The notes under the pieces: model-generated | What the model was told of the DNA's origin: nothing | Databases searched by the model: none | What the model saw: only the letters and a program-made list of their open reading frames with translations | NCBI GenBank assembly: GCA_028874215.1 | Contig: JAPPLF010000042.1 | Span: forward strand, 18,136-82,135 | Direction: 5' to 3' | Length of the DNA: 64,000 bases | Source of the DNA: Acidobacteriota bacterium | GTDB lineage: Bacteria > Acidobacteriota > UBA6911 > RPQK01 > JAJDTT01 | In this document: in pieces, positions 33,293-43,700 of the stretch | How the letters are laid out: every line of letters starts with the position of its first letter | Numbering within the stretch: position 1 is the first letter of the stretch | Program-made: the position numbers and the translations under genes

Positions 33293-34990
33293 CTAGTAGA
33301 CTGCGATGGCGCGGCCGGTTCCGCCGTGCGCTCCCTCGATCCTGGGTGCGGCGAAGATGAAGTAGGACTTGGGCGGCATCGACCCCACTCGGGTCAGGTA
33401 CTCGACGCCCACCATCCCGCGGCTGCCCAGGGCCCAATAGGTCATGACGGCTTTCTTGGGATCGACGCCTCCCAGCGTCGGCCCGTCCGTCGCCACGCAG
33501 CGGATTCCCCGGTCCGCCAGATATTGGACAGCCTCCGCTCCGGGCGCCGGCCACCCTTCCCGTTTCCCGTCGAGGGGATCCTTGATGCAGGCTTTGTCCT
33601 GGGGAAACGGCTTCAGGTAGACGTCGCTGTACCCGCTGTGGAAGATGACCACTTCCCCTGGTTTCAGCTCGCCGGACTGTTTTTCGTACTCCCGGATGTC
33701 CTCCGGCCCGATGACCGGAGACGCCGGCCAGTCGGACTCCTTCGTGGAGCCGATCAGGTGCTTCACGTCGATGACCCGGGCCCAGCCGGCGGTCTGGGAT
33801 AGAGGCACCTTTTCGGCGGTGACGTCGCTGAACCCCCTCGGTCCGTGGTTTTTCTCGTATTCACCCAGCCACTCCCGCACCTGAGGCGAGTAGGCGGCGG
33901 GGTCGAATCCTTCCGGGGGGAGGGCGTAGGCGGGAGGCACCAGATTCGTGCCCACATGGCTGTCGTAAGCGCGCTGATGTTGCGCCGGGATATAGGGAAG
34001 CGGAAGCACATGCTGGTAGTAGCGATAGCGGGAATTGCCCGCTCCGGGACCGGGCCACCAGACCGGCAGGTCTTCCGAGAGCTGGACGGAAAGGTCGATG
34101 ACCCTGTGCTTGCGCGCCCCTTCGATCAACCACGGCGCCAGAGGTTCCCCGACAATCCCGAAGGCCCGGACCTCGGCGCCGATGCCCCCGCCGTGTTTGG
34201 GCGGCAACTGGAGGTAGACGGCTCCCGTCACCGGGAGCTGGTCCAGATTCCGGGCCCCTTCGGTCCAGAGCATCCCGTATTTCAGGCCGGCGCCATGGGT
34301 CTCCATGGCCCCCGGGGGCGGAAGCGGGCCCATGCTGGGACTGTCGATGCCCGCGGTGAGAACCCCCAGGCTTCCCACGTAGTCCATGGTCTCGGCGTCG
34401 GGCCCCGGCCAGGCCGTTTTCTCGCCCGCCGCGACCTGGGCCACGAAACCGAGTCCCTCGGGCAACGGCTTGAAATACTTGTCGTTGTAGCCGCTCCGGA
34501 AAAGGACCACGTCACCCGGGCCCAGGGGCCGGTTGCGGCGCTCCCAGTCCTGGACGTGCTGCTTGCGGATCAGGGGACTGTGCCCGATGGGGGCGTCGTC
34601 CAGCAGGTCGCGCACGTCGATGACGCAGGCTTCCCCCAGGAATTGCCAGATCGGCACCCGTTCGGGAGTGATCTTGCCGATCTCCCTGGGAACCGGGCCG
34701 TGAGCGGGCGAATCGAATTGGGTCCCGGTGTTCTCGTCGATGGTGATGATGTCGCTGTTGTAGGGGCCGCGGGGGCCGATCTTGAGGTAGTGGTTGATGT
34801 GGAAGTAGGGAAAGATGTCCGGCCAGTTCACCGGGTGTTCCTGAGAGACCAGCAGGGTGAGGTCCAGGAACCGAACATCCTCCCCAGCCTCGGAAGCTTC
34901 GCCGGCCGGCGCCAGGGAAACCAGCGCCATCGATACGAGGAGCACAAACACGGCGCTCCATCCAATTCGACTGGGAGATAGTGCTTTCAT
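33293..34990 (-). CDS. secreted tandem cyclase/kynurenine-formamidase-like protein
   Basis: 565-aa exported protein: signal sequence (about 1-32), then two cyclase-family domains (about 40-290 and 298-565). Both share the pattern of VIDVRDLL/VIDVKHLI, GPGDVVLFRSGYNDKYFKPLP/KPGEVVIFHSGYSDVYLKPFP and GIDSPSMG/ATDGPTLGG. Family enzymes use a metal site in H-x-GTH-x-D-x-P-x-H; domain 1 has NTGTQFDSPAH (partial) and domain 2 HVGTNLVPPAY (Asp and last His lost). The start overlaps the FG-GAP gene's stop by four bases (ATGA), so it is the second gene of an operon. Confidence 0.82.
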   Translation of the reverse strand: MKALSPSRIGWSAVFVLLVSMALVSLAPAGEASEAGEDVRFLDLTLLVSQEHPVNWPDIFPYFHINHYLKIGPRGPYNSDIITIDENTGTQFDSPAHGPVPREIGKITPERVPIWQFLGEACVIDVRDLLDDAPIGHSPLIRKQHVQDWERRNRPLGPGDVVLFRSGYNDKYFKPLPEGLGFVAQVAAGEKTAWPGPDAETMDYVGSLGVLTAGIDSPSMGPLPPPGAMETHGAGLKYGMLWTEGARNLDQLPVTGAVYLQLPPKHGGGIGAEVRAFGIVGEPLAPWLIEGARKHRVIDLSVQLSEDLPVWWPGPGAGNSRYRYYQHVLPLPYIPAQHQRAYDSHVGTNLVPPAYALPPEGFDPAAYSPQVREWLGEYEKNHGPRGFSDVTAEKVPLSQTAGWARVIDVKHLIGSTKESDWPASPVIGPEDIREYEKQSGELKPGEVVIFHSGYSDVYLKPFPQDKACIKDPLDGKREGWPAPGAEAVQYLADRGIRCVATDGPTLGGVDPKKAVMTYWALGSRGMVGVEYLTRVGSMPPKSYFIFAAPRIEGAHGGTGRAIAVY

Positions 34991-36681
34991 TCGGCCTCCT
35001 CGATACGGACGATCTGATTTGCCGGAACGTTTTTCATGACCTGGGTTCCTCCTCCAGGCCAGACGATCTCAACCCTGTCGGCGGCGGCCGCATCACCCAG
35101 GCCGAAATGCAGGCGGAGGTCGTTCTGGGACAGGAAGCTCCCGCCGCTTCTGACACGGCCAGTCCGGGTCGTGGAACCGGCAGCGACCTTCACCCGCGCG
35201 CCGATGGCGGACCGGTTCCCGCGGCTGCCGGCGAGCCGGAACTGGAGCCAGTTTCTCCGGTTTCCTCCGTCGTTGCGCAGGAGCGTGGGAGCGTCGTCGA
35301 TGGCCAGCACCAGCAGGTCCAGATCCCCGTCGTTGTCGTAGTCGCAGAAGGCGCCTCCCCGGCTGGAACGGACCGGTGCCTGATCCAGTCCCACCTGATC
35401 CGTGACGTCCTGAAATCCGAACTCGCCGTTCCCCCGAAACAGAAGATCGGGTTGCCGGTAGGTTTCCAAGGAAGGCTCCACCTGCGGGAAAATATGCCCA
35501 TTGGCGACGAACAAGTCCAGTTTCCCGTCGTTGTCGATGTCCAGGAAAAAGGTGGCCCATCCCAGGTACGGCAGAGTCTTTGTTGCCAGTCCCACCGGCT
35601 GGGAGACTTCCTCGAATCCGCCGGGACCCAGGTTGCGGAAGAAGGGGTAGTACTCTTCGGAGAAGGTCGTGGTGAACAGATCGACCCGCCCATCCCCGCC
35701 CACGTCCCCCACGGCCACGCCCATGTCCGCCTGGGCCGTCCCCTGGGCGTTGTACCCGACTCCCGCCAGTAGCGCCGATTCGCGAAACGTCCCGTCTCCG
35801 CGGTTCTGGAAGTAGTAGTTGGGACCGGCGTCGTTGGTGACGAAGAGGTCGGGATGACCGTCATTGTCGAAGTCCTCGAAGACAGGCGAAAAACCGTACA
35901 GGAGCTTTTCGTCCGTCACCCCCGACGCCTGAGTCATGTCGGTGAAGGTGCCGTCGCCGTTGTTGCGAAAGAGGATGTCGGGCGCTCCCCTCAGCCCCTT
36001 GGGACCGCACATGACCGGGATGCCCCGGTATCCGCAGAACTCCCCTCTCAGGGGAGGGTTGTCGACGTCGAATTCCAGATAACGCGCCACGTACAGGTCC
36101 AGCCACCCGTCTCCGTCGTAATCTCCGAACGCCGCGCCTGTGCTCCATTCCCCTCGACCGGAGACTCCCGCGGAGGCTCCCACCTCGGTGAAGGTCCCAT
36201 TGCCGTTGTTCCGGTACAGGAGATCGCGGCCGTAGTTGGTCACAAAAAGGTCGATCCAACCGTCGTTGTCGTAGTCGGCCGCCGCCACGCCGTTGCCCAA
36301 GCCGGTCCCGGGCACTCCGGCTTTGGCAGTCACCTGGGAGAAAGTGCCGTTACCCCGGTTGCGGAACAGGAAATTGGGAGCGGAGGCGGCGTCCTCCCGG
36401 CCCGCCATGAGCGCGGCGCTGGAGATGCCGTTGACGACGTAGAGATCGGTCCATCCGTCGTTGTCGTAGTCGATCCAGGCGCAACCGCTGCCGTTCCCTT
36501 CGATGATGAATTTTTTTTGAGGCGTTCCGCAGGTGGTGACCAGGTCCAGACCGGCCTCACGGGTAACGTCCCGCAGAATCGGCAGGGGCCGGGCCAACAA
36601 AAAGAGGGATGGCGTCAAGGCGGAAATCAGAAATAGAAGCGTCGCCGGGAGAGCCGGAGCGAGGGCCTGTCGTGTCCGCAT
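34987..36681 (-). CDS. secreted FG-GAP/CRTAC1 protein with ASPIC/UnbV C-terminus
   Basis: 564-aa exported protein paralogous in architecture to 4178-5977. An N-terminal hydrophobic segment (about 10-34) precedes repeated Ca-binding motifs (DYDNDGWTDLYV, DYDNDGWIDLFV, DYDGDGWLDLYV, DFDNDGHPDLFV, DIDNDGKLDLFV, DYDNDGDLDLLV). The ASPIC/UnbV end is IGARVKVAAG...LRLHFGLGDAAAADRVEIVWPGG. ATG 36681 follows a GTGGG site. The longer upstream frame crosses the promoter region and is a shadow. It is translationally coupled to the cyclase gene. Confidence 0.87.
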   Translation of the reverse strand: MRTRQALAPALPATLLFLISALTPSLFLLARPLPILRDVTREAGLDLVTTCGTPQKKFIIEGNGSGCAWIDYDNDGWTDLYVVNGISSAALMAGREDAASAPNFLFRNRGNGTFSQVTAKAGVPGTGLGNGVAAADYDNDGWIDLFVTNYGRDLLYRNNGNGTFTEVGASAGVSGRGEWSTGAAFGDYDGDGWLDLYVARYLEFDVDNPPLRGEFCGYRGIPVMCGPKGLRGAPDILFRNNGDGTFTDMTQASGVTDEKLLYGFSPVFEDFDNDGHPDLFVTNDAGPNYYFQNRGDGTFRESALLAGVGYNAQGTAQADMGVAVGDVGGDGRVDLFTTTFSEEYYPFFRNLGPGGFEEVSQPVGLATKTLPYLGWATFFLDIDNDGKLDLFVANGHIFPQVEPSLETYRQPDLLFRGNGEFGFQDVTDQVGLDQAPVRSSRGGAFCDYDNDGDLDLLVLAIDDAPTLLRNDGGNRRNWLQFRLAGSRGNRSAIGARVKVAAGSTTRTGRVRSGGSFLSQNDLRLHFGLGDAAAADRVEIVWPGGGTQVMKNVPANQIVRIEEAE

Positions 36682-36830
36682 CCCACGACCTAACGTAGCA
36701 CATGCGCAACGCAGCAAACGGTCGTCAGGCGACACGCGGAGGGGATCCAGTTCTTGCCGACCGGACAGATCACGTTTCGAAAAAAACCACGCAGCATAAC
36801 GAAATAAAGACAACAAGTCCAGAAAATCTT

Positions 36831-36860
36831 TTGACTGATTCTGACAACCTCGTGTATATT
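36831..36860 (+). promoter_or_regulatory. sigma70-type promoter for first TonB receptor
   Basis: TTGACT (36831-36836) and TATATT (36855-36860) are separated by 18 bases, close to the housekeeping consensus, in an AT-rich divergent region. They lie about 65 bases upstream of the TonB receptor start. Transcription-start evidence is not available. Confidence 0.5.
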
Positions 36861-36925
36861 CCAGTGCAACAAGTGGAAGTTGACTTCCACAGCCCGCCAG
36901 TCCGCTCGCCGAGAAGGAGACGACA

Positions 36926-39900
36926 ATGCAGACTTCCCCCTTTTCCATCAAGGGTGCTCTTCCATTGTTGGTTTTGATGGTTTCCCTCCCGCTATTGGCC
37001 CAGGAGCATGTGGGAACCGTTACCGGGACGGTGCGAGACGAGGGTGGAGGCGTTCTCCCCGGCGTCGAAGTGACCCTCGCCAACGTGGCCACGGGCGTGC
37101 AACGGGACGTCGTCACGAACGACGTGGGACTTTACGGGTTCAACACCGTGGCCATCGGCGAATATGCGCTGCGGGCATCGTTGACCGGCTTCCGGACGCT
37201 TGAGCAGACCGGGATCCGAGTCGTTTCAGGTGAGATTGTCACTCTCGACGTTGAGTTGACGGTGGGCCAAGTGGCTGAAACCGTGGAGGTGGCGGCGACG
37301 CTCCCCACCATTGAGAAGCAAAGCAATAAGGCAGGGTATGCCAGGGTGAACGAGGAAATCGCCCGTCTGCCTCTGGTCGTCTCGTTCAACAACCGCCAGG
37401 CCCTGTCCTTCCTGCGGACCATGCCGGGCGTGTCCTACGACCCCTTCAGGTATTTCGACAACGAGAACGTGGCCATGTCCCGGTCCTTCGTCCAGGGAAC
37501 TCCGACCGCTTCGCCCAGCTACAACATTGACGGCGTGAGGGCGAGCGGTTCGACTCACGAGAACGCACGCGATGACACGGCGCCGGTTCCGGAGATGGTT
37601 CAGGAATTCCGGCTCGACACCAACACCCAGGCCGAGCATGGCTGGGACAGCGGCGTGGCCATCAACCTGGTCTTCAAATCAGGCACCAACGACTTTCACG
37701 GGACCGGCTTCTGGTACAACCGGAACGACGTGTTCGACGCTCGACCCTGGTTCGCGGCGAGGAGAGCCGTCACCCGGCAGAATGACTTCGGCTTCGTGCT
37801 GGGTGGTCCCATCTGGAAAAACCGCACTTTTTTCTTTGGGGGGATCGATATCTACAAATTGCGGACAGCCCCCTCCGGGACGACTGCCACCGTCCCCACC
37901 ACGGCCATGCGCAACGGCGACTTCAGTGAGATATTGGGCGATCAAATCGGGACCGATGCCCTGGGCCGGCCGGTTTTTCGGGGCCAGATTTTCGATCCGG
38001 CCACCACTCGGCCGGATGGGCAAGGCGGGTTCATCCGCGATCCCTTTCCGGGAAACATGATTCCTTCCGGCCGCTCAAGCCCCATCACGCAGACTCTGGT
38101 TTCGCACATTGGTGCGCCCAACCGCGCGGGCGTCAGCAACAACTGGGTCGGAACCCAGACTCTGCGCCCGGACGACAAGGAGTCCTATTACCTCAAGATC
38201 GATCATCAGATCGATGAAGCGGGATCCCACAAGTTTACGTTTGGCACGGAGCAGAATGTCAGGCTGAACCGGTCCACTTATCCGCAGGTCTTTGACGAGG
38301 CGGTCTCCAGCCTTCACATCAACGAGTCGGCTCAATACCGCTATCGCTTCAACTATTACTGGACCATCCGGCCCAACGTGATCTTCAACCTTCGCACCGG
38401 TGTGACCCGGACACCGCGAATTATCGGGACTCAGGGTCTGGACAACGACCGTTTTGGCGAAGAGATCGGAATTACCGGGGTCAGCAACCCCAATGCCCCC
38501 AGGGTGAACACGCAGGGAACGACCGGATATGGCCCGATTTTCCGGAAACTCAATGACCCCAGCCAGACCGTTCCCGCCCACGCCGACATGACCTGGGTCA
38601 GGGGCTCGCACAATTTCAAATTTGGCGCCTCCTATCTGCTGTCGGTCTCCAAAGGGGATTCGTCGATTTTCGGTCAGGGAAATTTCAACTTTGTGGATCG
38701 CACGACCGGTCTGCCCGGCTTCCCCGGAACCGGATGGGGCTTTGCCAGCCAGTTCCTGGGCGAGGTGGACAGTGCCACTGTCAATAGCCCGACCGCCTTC
38801 AAACGCGATGGCGGAGCCTGGGGTGTCTACTTTCAGGACTCCTGGCGCGCCACCCCCAAATTGACGGTGAATTACGGCCTCCGCAACGATGTCTTCATCA
38901 CCGCGGGAGAGAGCTACGACCGCATCGGGGCCTTCAACCCAACCATCCCCAACCCCGGGGCCGGCGGTCTTCCGGGGGCCCTGTGGTTTTGGGGTGAGGG
39001 CCCCGGCCGAAACGGGTTCAAACGAGTGGCGCCGACCCTCTGGAGCAACTGGGGACCTCGTTTGGGGTTCGCTTACTCGCCTGACGACAAGACCGTCCTG
39101 AAGGCCAGTGCTGCCTACATGTACTTTCCACACTTCGGCGCCATGACCAGCGGATTCAATACTCCCGCGATCGGCTGGATTCTCAATGTGACCGCTGCGA
39201 GCCTGGACGCCGGTGTGACCCCCGCCTTCAACTGGGATAACGGATTTCCGGACATCCTTCCCAACCTGCCCGACATCGACCCTTCCTTTGCCAACGGGCA
39301 GTCGGTGGTCGCCCTGAACCGGGACAACATGAAGGCGGGCAGGACGATGACCGTCAACTTCGGCGTGGAAAGAGACCTGGGCTGGGGTACTGCTTTTCGA
39401 GCCAACTACCACGGCAAGTTCAGCCACAGTCTCCCCAGCAACGATGCCGTTCGATTGAACCAGCTCGACCCCAGGCATCTGGCGCTGGGCAACCTGCTCT
39501 TTGCCGACATCAATTCCCCGGCAGCCGCGGCGGCAGGGATCACTGCTCCCTATGAGGGATTCAAGGGACCTGTGAACCAGGCCCTCAGACCGTTTCCTCA
39601 CATGCTGAACATCAACGAACGCGCTGCCCCCGTGACCGACCTGACCTACCATGGCGCGGTGTTTTCCTTGCAGAAGCGCTACGGGCAAGGGTTGAGCTTC
39701 ATGTTCAACTACACCATCTCCAAAGCGCTGGGCAACGCCAGGTGGGCCAACCAGGGGCATTCGCTCGCCAGCCACATCCAACATACTTCGCAACGGCACC
39801 TTCGTTATTTGTACGACCAGGACCGGCCCCAGAACGTTGCCGTGAGCTGGATGTGGGAATTGCCTTTCGGACCGGGAAAGCGCTGGGGCGGAGGCGCGAG

Positions 39901-40396
39901 TCCGGTCGTGCAGAAGCTGATCGGGGGCTGGAACATCGGGATGCAGCAGGCCTATTTCTCCGCACAGCCCCTCCATGTGAGCAGCCGAGTCCGCTACCCG
40001 GGCGGCTTTAACGCCATCTGGCCCGACCGGATCGATGGGGTCTCGGTTCGGACCGGTGTCGACTGTGGTGATTACGACCCCAACGACCCATCCCGGAACC
40101 GGTACATCAACATCAACGCCTTTGCCAATCCCGCGCCCTTTACCTTGGGGAATACCAGGACGTTGCCGTCGACACGAGCCTGCAGTTATTTCAACGAGAA
40201 CGCCGCCATTCAGAAAGATACTTACGTCACCGAGGGCATCTACGTGCGCTTGGGGGCCGATTTCTTCAATCTGTTCAACCGGCATATCTGGGGTAACCCG
40301 AATACCGACATCGGCAACGAGGCGGCCTTCGGCACCATCCGTACGGTCTCCTTTCCTCCAAGGATCATCCAGTTGAACCTCTCTGTTCACTTCTAA
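36926..40396 (+). CDS. TonB-dependent receptor, Oar-like, with carboxypeptidase-regulatory domain
   Basis: 1156-aa outer-membrane receptor. Signal peptide about 1-25 (PLLAQ). A carboxypeptidase-regulatory-like beta domain (about 28-110: GTVTGTVRDEGGGVLPGVEVTL... YALRASLTGFRTLEQTGIRV) precedes the plug (IEKQSNKAGYARVNEEIARLP... YNIDGVRASG) and a 22-strand-type barrel ending LNLSVHF with a C-terminal Phe. These SusC/Oar-like receptors import large oligomers with TonB energy. It is about 70% alike by eye to the next gene, 358 bases downstream on the same strand. Confidence 0.92.
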   Translation: MQTSPFSIKGALPLLVLMVSLPLLAQEHVGTVTGTVRDEGGGVLPGVEVTLANVATGVQRDVVTNDVGLYGFNTVAIGEYALRASLTGFRTLEQTGIRVVSGEIVTLDVELTVGQVAETVEVAATLPTIEKQSNKAGYARVNEEIARLPLVVSFNNRQALSFLRTMPGVSYDPFRYFDNENVAMSRSFVQGTPTASPSYNIDGVRASGSTHENARDDTAPVPEMVQEFRLDTNTQAEHGWDSGVAINLVFKSGTNDFHGTGFWYNRNDVFDARPWFAARRAVTRQNDFGFVLGGPIWKNRTFFFGGIDIYKLRTAPSGTTATVPTTAMRNGDFSEILGDQIGTDALGRPVFRGQIFDPATTRPDGQGGFIRDPFPGNMIPSGRSSPITQTLVSHIGAPNRAGVSNNWVGTQTLRPDDKESYYLKIDHQIDEAGSHKFTFGTEQNVRLNRSTYPQVFDEAVSSLHINESAQYRYRFNYYWTIRPNVIFNLRTGVTRTPRIIGTQGLDNDRFGEEIGITGVSNPNAPRVNTQGTTGYGPIFRKLNDPSQTVPAHADMTWVRGSHNFKFGASYLLSVSKGDSSIFGQGNFNFVDRTTGLPGFPGTGWGFASQFLGEVDSATVNSPTAFKRDGGAWGVYFQDSWRATPKLTVNYGLRNDVFITAGESYDRIGAFNPTIPNPGAGGLPGALWFWGEGPGRNGFKRVAPTLWSNWGPRLGFAYSPDDKTVLKASAAYMYFPHFGAMTSGFNTPAIGWILNVTAASLDAGVTPAFNWDNGFPDILPNLPDIDPSFANGQSVVALNRDNMKAGRTMTVNFGVERDLGWGTAFRANYHGKFSHSLPSNDAVRLNQLDPRHLALGNLLFADINSPAAAAAGITAPYEGFKGPVNQALRPFPHMLNINERAAPVTDLTYHGAVFSLQKRYGQGLSFMFNYTISKALGNARWANQGHSLASHIQHTSQRHLRYLYDQDRPQNVAVSWMWELPFGPGKRWGGGASPVVQKLIGGWNIGMQQAYFSAQPLHVSSRVRYPGGFNAIWPDRIDGVSVRTGVDCGDYDPNDPSRNRYININAFANPAPFTLGNTRTLPSTRACSYFNENAAIQKDTYVTEGIYVRLGADFFNLFNRHIWGNPNTDIGNEAAFGTIRTVSFPPRIIQLNLSVHF

Positions 40397-40405
40397 GAAA
40401 AGGAG

Positions 40406-40513
40406 GGGCGATTTCCAATCGCCCGGGCGCCGCATTCCCCGATGTTTCAAGAATCGGCGGTTAGGAAACCGCCGCCCCCCTCCGCCGCAGGGGACCGGCA
40501 AATGCCGGTCCCC
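40406..40513. repeat. three consecutive hairpins after first TonB receptor
   Basis: Stem-loops at 40406-40424 (GGGCGAT with ATCGCCC around TTCCA), 40455-40474 (CGGCGGTT with AACCGCCG; minus-strand loop TCCT) and 40490-40513 (11-bp stem GGGGACCGGCA with its complement around AA). The last is followed by TCTTTCTTTT and could terminate transcription. The first two are members of the family whose loops read near (A/T)TTCCT. The block lies 10 bases after the receptor stop. Confidence 0.7.
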
Positions 40514-40616
40514 TCTTTCTTTTGCGCCACTGTGAACTTGCTTGACCTTCAGCTTCCCCAGTCAACGCGCAAACGGTCACCCCAGATCTGAGCTGTCATC
40601 CTCCTTCGATAAACTC

Positions 40617-40645
40617 TTGCACTAGTTTGAGGGATGAGTTATAAG
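40617..40645 (+). promoter_or_regulatory. sigma70-type promoter for second TonB receptor
   Basis: TTGCAC (40617-40622), a 17-base spacer, and TATAAG (40640-40645) closely match the housekeeping consensus. The site is about 109 bases upstream of the receptor ATG. The remainder of the 357-base gap between the receptors contains the hairpin block and no gene. This makes independent expression of the two receptors likely. Confidence 0.5.
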
Positions 40646-40753
40646 TCTCGGGTTGTTTTGGCTGCGCGGTATGTTTTCAGAAATTCGCAAGGTTTTTTTG
40701 TGTCTACCGCGTCATCCCACCAGTCAATTCACTTCAACGTCTGAGGAGCAGCA

Positions 40754-43700
40754 ATGAGTAGAGTATTGAGTCTAAGCTTGGTTCTGGCGCTCACCTGCAT
40801 TCCCCTGCTGGCGCAGGAGAACGTGGGAACCGTGACCGGGGCGGTTCGCGATGAGAGCGGCGGCGTGGTGCCGGGAGCGGAAGTCTCCATCACCAACGTC
40901 GCCACCGGCATCGTGACCGACACCATCACCAGCGACGCCGGGATCTACGCCTTCAATTCGGTGGCGATCGGAGAGTACCGGCTCACCACCACCATGCCCG
41001 GCTTCAGAACTCTGGAGCAGAGCGGGATCCGCGTGGTCTCGGGAGAGGTCTTGACCGCCGACGTGACGTTGTCGGTGGGCGACGTGGCCGAGACCGTGGA
41101 AGTAATGGCGACGCTTCCCACCATCGAGAAGCAGTCGAACAAGGCCGGATACGCCCGGGTGAACGAGGAGATCGCCCGTCTTCCCATAGCGATCTCCAAC
41201 AACAACCGCCAGGCGCTCTCGTTCCTGCGCACCATGCCGGGCGTATCCTACAACCCCAATAACACCAATGAAAACGACGCCATGAGCAGGGCCTTCATTC
41301 ATGGCACGCCCAATGCTTCCCCCAGCTACACCATTGATGGTGTCCGGGCGGGCAGCTCCACGCACCAGAATGCCCGGGACGACACGGCGCCGATTCCCGA
41401 AATGGTCCAGGAGTTCCGGCTCGACACCAACACGAATGCGGAGCATGGCTGGGACAGCGGCGTGGCGATCACCCTGATCTTCAAGTCGGGCACCAACGAC
41501 TTGCACGGCGACCTTTTCTGGTATTTCCGAAACGACATCCTCGACGCCCGTCCGTGGCTGGCCCCGCGCAAGAGCGTCACGCGTCAAAATGACTATGGTT
41601 TCGTCCTGGGTGGCCCTATCTGGAAGAACCGCATGTTCTTCTTCGGCGGGTTTGACGGCTACAAGCTGCGGACCGCTCCGGGGGACGGGGTGCGGACCGT
41701 TCCCACTGCGGCCATGCGCAGTGGCGACTTCAGCGAGATCCTGGGTCCCGAGATCGGGACCGACGCTCTGGGCCGGCCGATCCACCGGGGCGCCATCTAC
41801 GACCCCATGACCACTCGCTCGGACGGTCAGGGCGGGTTCATTCGAGACCCGTTCCCCAACAACATGATTCCTGCGGATCGTTTCAGCACGGTCACCAAGA
41901 ACCTGATATCACGGATCGGACTGCCCAATCGGCCGGGTGTGACCAACAACTGGATCGGCGGCCTGACCTCCACCCCGGTCAACAAGACCTCCTACTACCT
42001 GAAGGTCGATCATCAGCTTGACGAGGCGGGCGACCACCGGCTCACGGTCGGATGGGAGCAGTCCTGGAGGGAATCCCGGTCAAATTACGCCCCAGTCTTC
42101 GACGAATCCATCTCCAGTCTTCACAAAAACGACGAGGTCCAGTACCGCTATCGCTTCAATTACCACTACACGATCCGGCCCAACGTCCTGTTCAACCTTC
42201 GCACCGGCGTCACCCGGACGCCGCGGGTCATCGGTACCCAGGGTCTGGCCAACGACAATACGGGGGCGGAAGTTGGCATCAAGGGAGTGCCGGGACCCAT
42301 TGCGCCGCAAGTCGGCGTTCAGGGCCAGAGTGCCTACGGGCCCATCTTCCAGAAACTCATCGACCCCAGCCAGACCGTCCCGGCCAACATGGACGTGACC
42401 TGGGTCAAGGGTTCCCACAACTTCAAAGTCGGCGCCGCCTATCTTCTTTCCGTCTCCAAGCAGAACCTGGCCCTCTTCGATCAGGGGTCGTTCAGTTTCT
42501 CCGCCCTGGAGACAGGATTGCCAGGCAACGCCAACACCGGGTTCGGTTTCGCCAGCAAGTTGCTGGGCGAAGTGGACTCGGCATTCGTATGGAGTCAACG
42601 CGACTTTCGTCACAATGGGGGGGCCTGGGGCATCTACTTTCAGGACTCGTGGCGCGCCACCCCCAAGTTGACCGTCAACTACGGTCTCCGGAACGATGTT
42701 TTCGTTCCTTTGGGCGAGACCTACGACCGCATCGGAGCCTTCGATCCCACCATTCCCAACCCGGGAGCGGGGGGACTTCCCGGAGCCCTCTCGTTCTGGG
42801 GAGACGGCCCGGGAAGAAACGGGTACAAGCGGATTGCGGACACGCTCTGGAGCCAATGGGGACCCCGTTTGGGATTCGCCTATTCTCCGGATGACAACAC
42901 GGTCGTCCGGGCCAGCGCCGCCTACATGTACTTTCCACTCTTCGGCGCCATGACAAGCGGGTTCAACACGCCTTTCATGGGTTGGGCTTTGGATCCGTCG
43001 GTCAGGAGCCTCGACGGCGGTCTTACCCCGGCGTTCAACTGGGACGGCGGATACCCGGATCCCATCCCGGCCCTGCCCGTCCTGGAACCGGATTTCGCCA
43101 ACGGCCAAGCGGCACAGGCTCTCAACCGGGACGACATCAAGGCGGGGCGCACTTTGACCCTCAATGCCGGGTTGGAGCGGGATCTGGGCGGGGGACTGGC
43201 CATTCGGGCCAACTACCACGGCAAGTTCAACCGCAATCTGCCCAGCAACGACTCGGTGCGGCTAAACCAGCTCAGTGTCGGAAACTTGAGTTTGGGGAGC
43301 CTTCTGCAGGCCCAGATCGGTTCACCGCAGGCGGAGGCCGCCGGGATCAGCGCTCCTTATCCAGGATTCTCGGGACCGGTCGCCCAGGCGCTCAGGCCAT
43401 TCCCGCACATGCTGGACATCCAGCAGCGGGCCGCGCCTGTGAACAATCTGACCTACCATGCCTTGGTCCTGTCGGTGCAAAAGCGGTATGGACACGGGCT
43501 GAGCTTCATGCTCAACCATACGATTTCCAAGGCCATCGGAGATGTCAACTTCTCCCAGCAGGGGCATGGGTTCACAAGGGCCCAGCACACCTCGCAGCGG
43601 GGTTTCCGATTTGTGTACGAGGAAGATCGGCCCCAGAACCTCTCTCTGAGTTGGCTGTATGAACTGCCGTTCGGGCCGGGAAAGGCCTTTTTCAATGGAG

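Noticed and set aside
38075..40501. 808-aa open frame antisense to the first TonB receptor
   Set aside because: Shadow of a GC-rich coding region; low-complexity composition, no motifs, and the sense strand encodes an unmistakable receptor. The same reasoning removes the other long antisense frames (900-2222, 16493-18127, 28973-30391, 42080-43219, 60648-62219).
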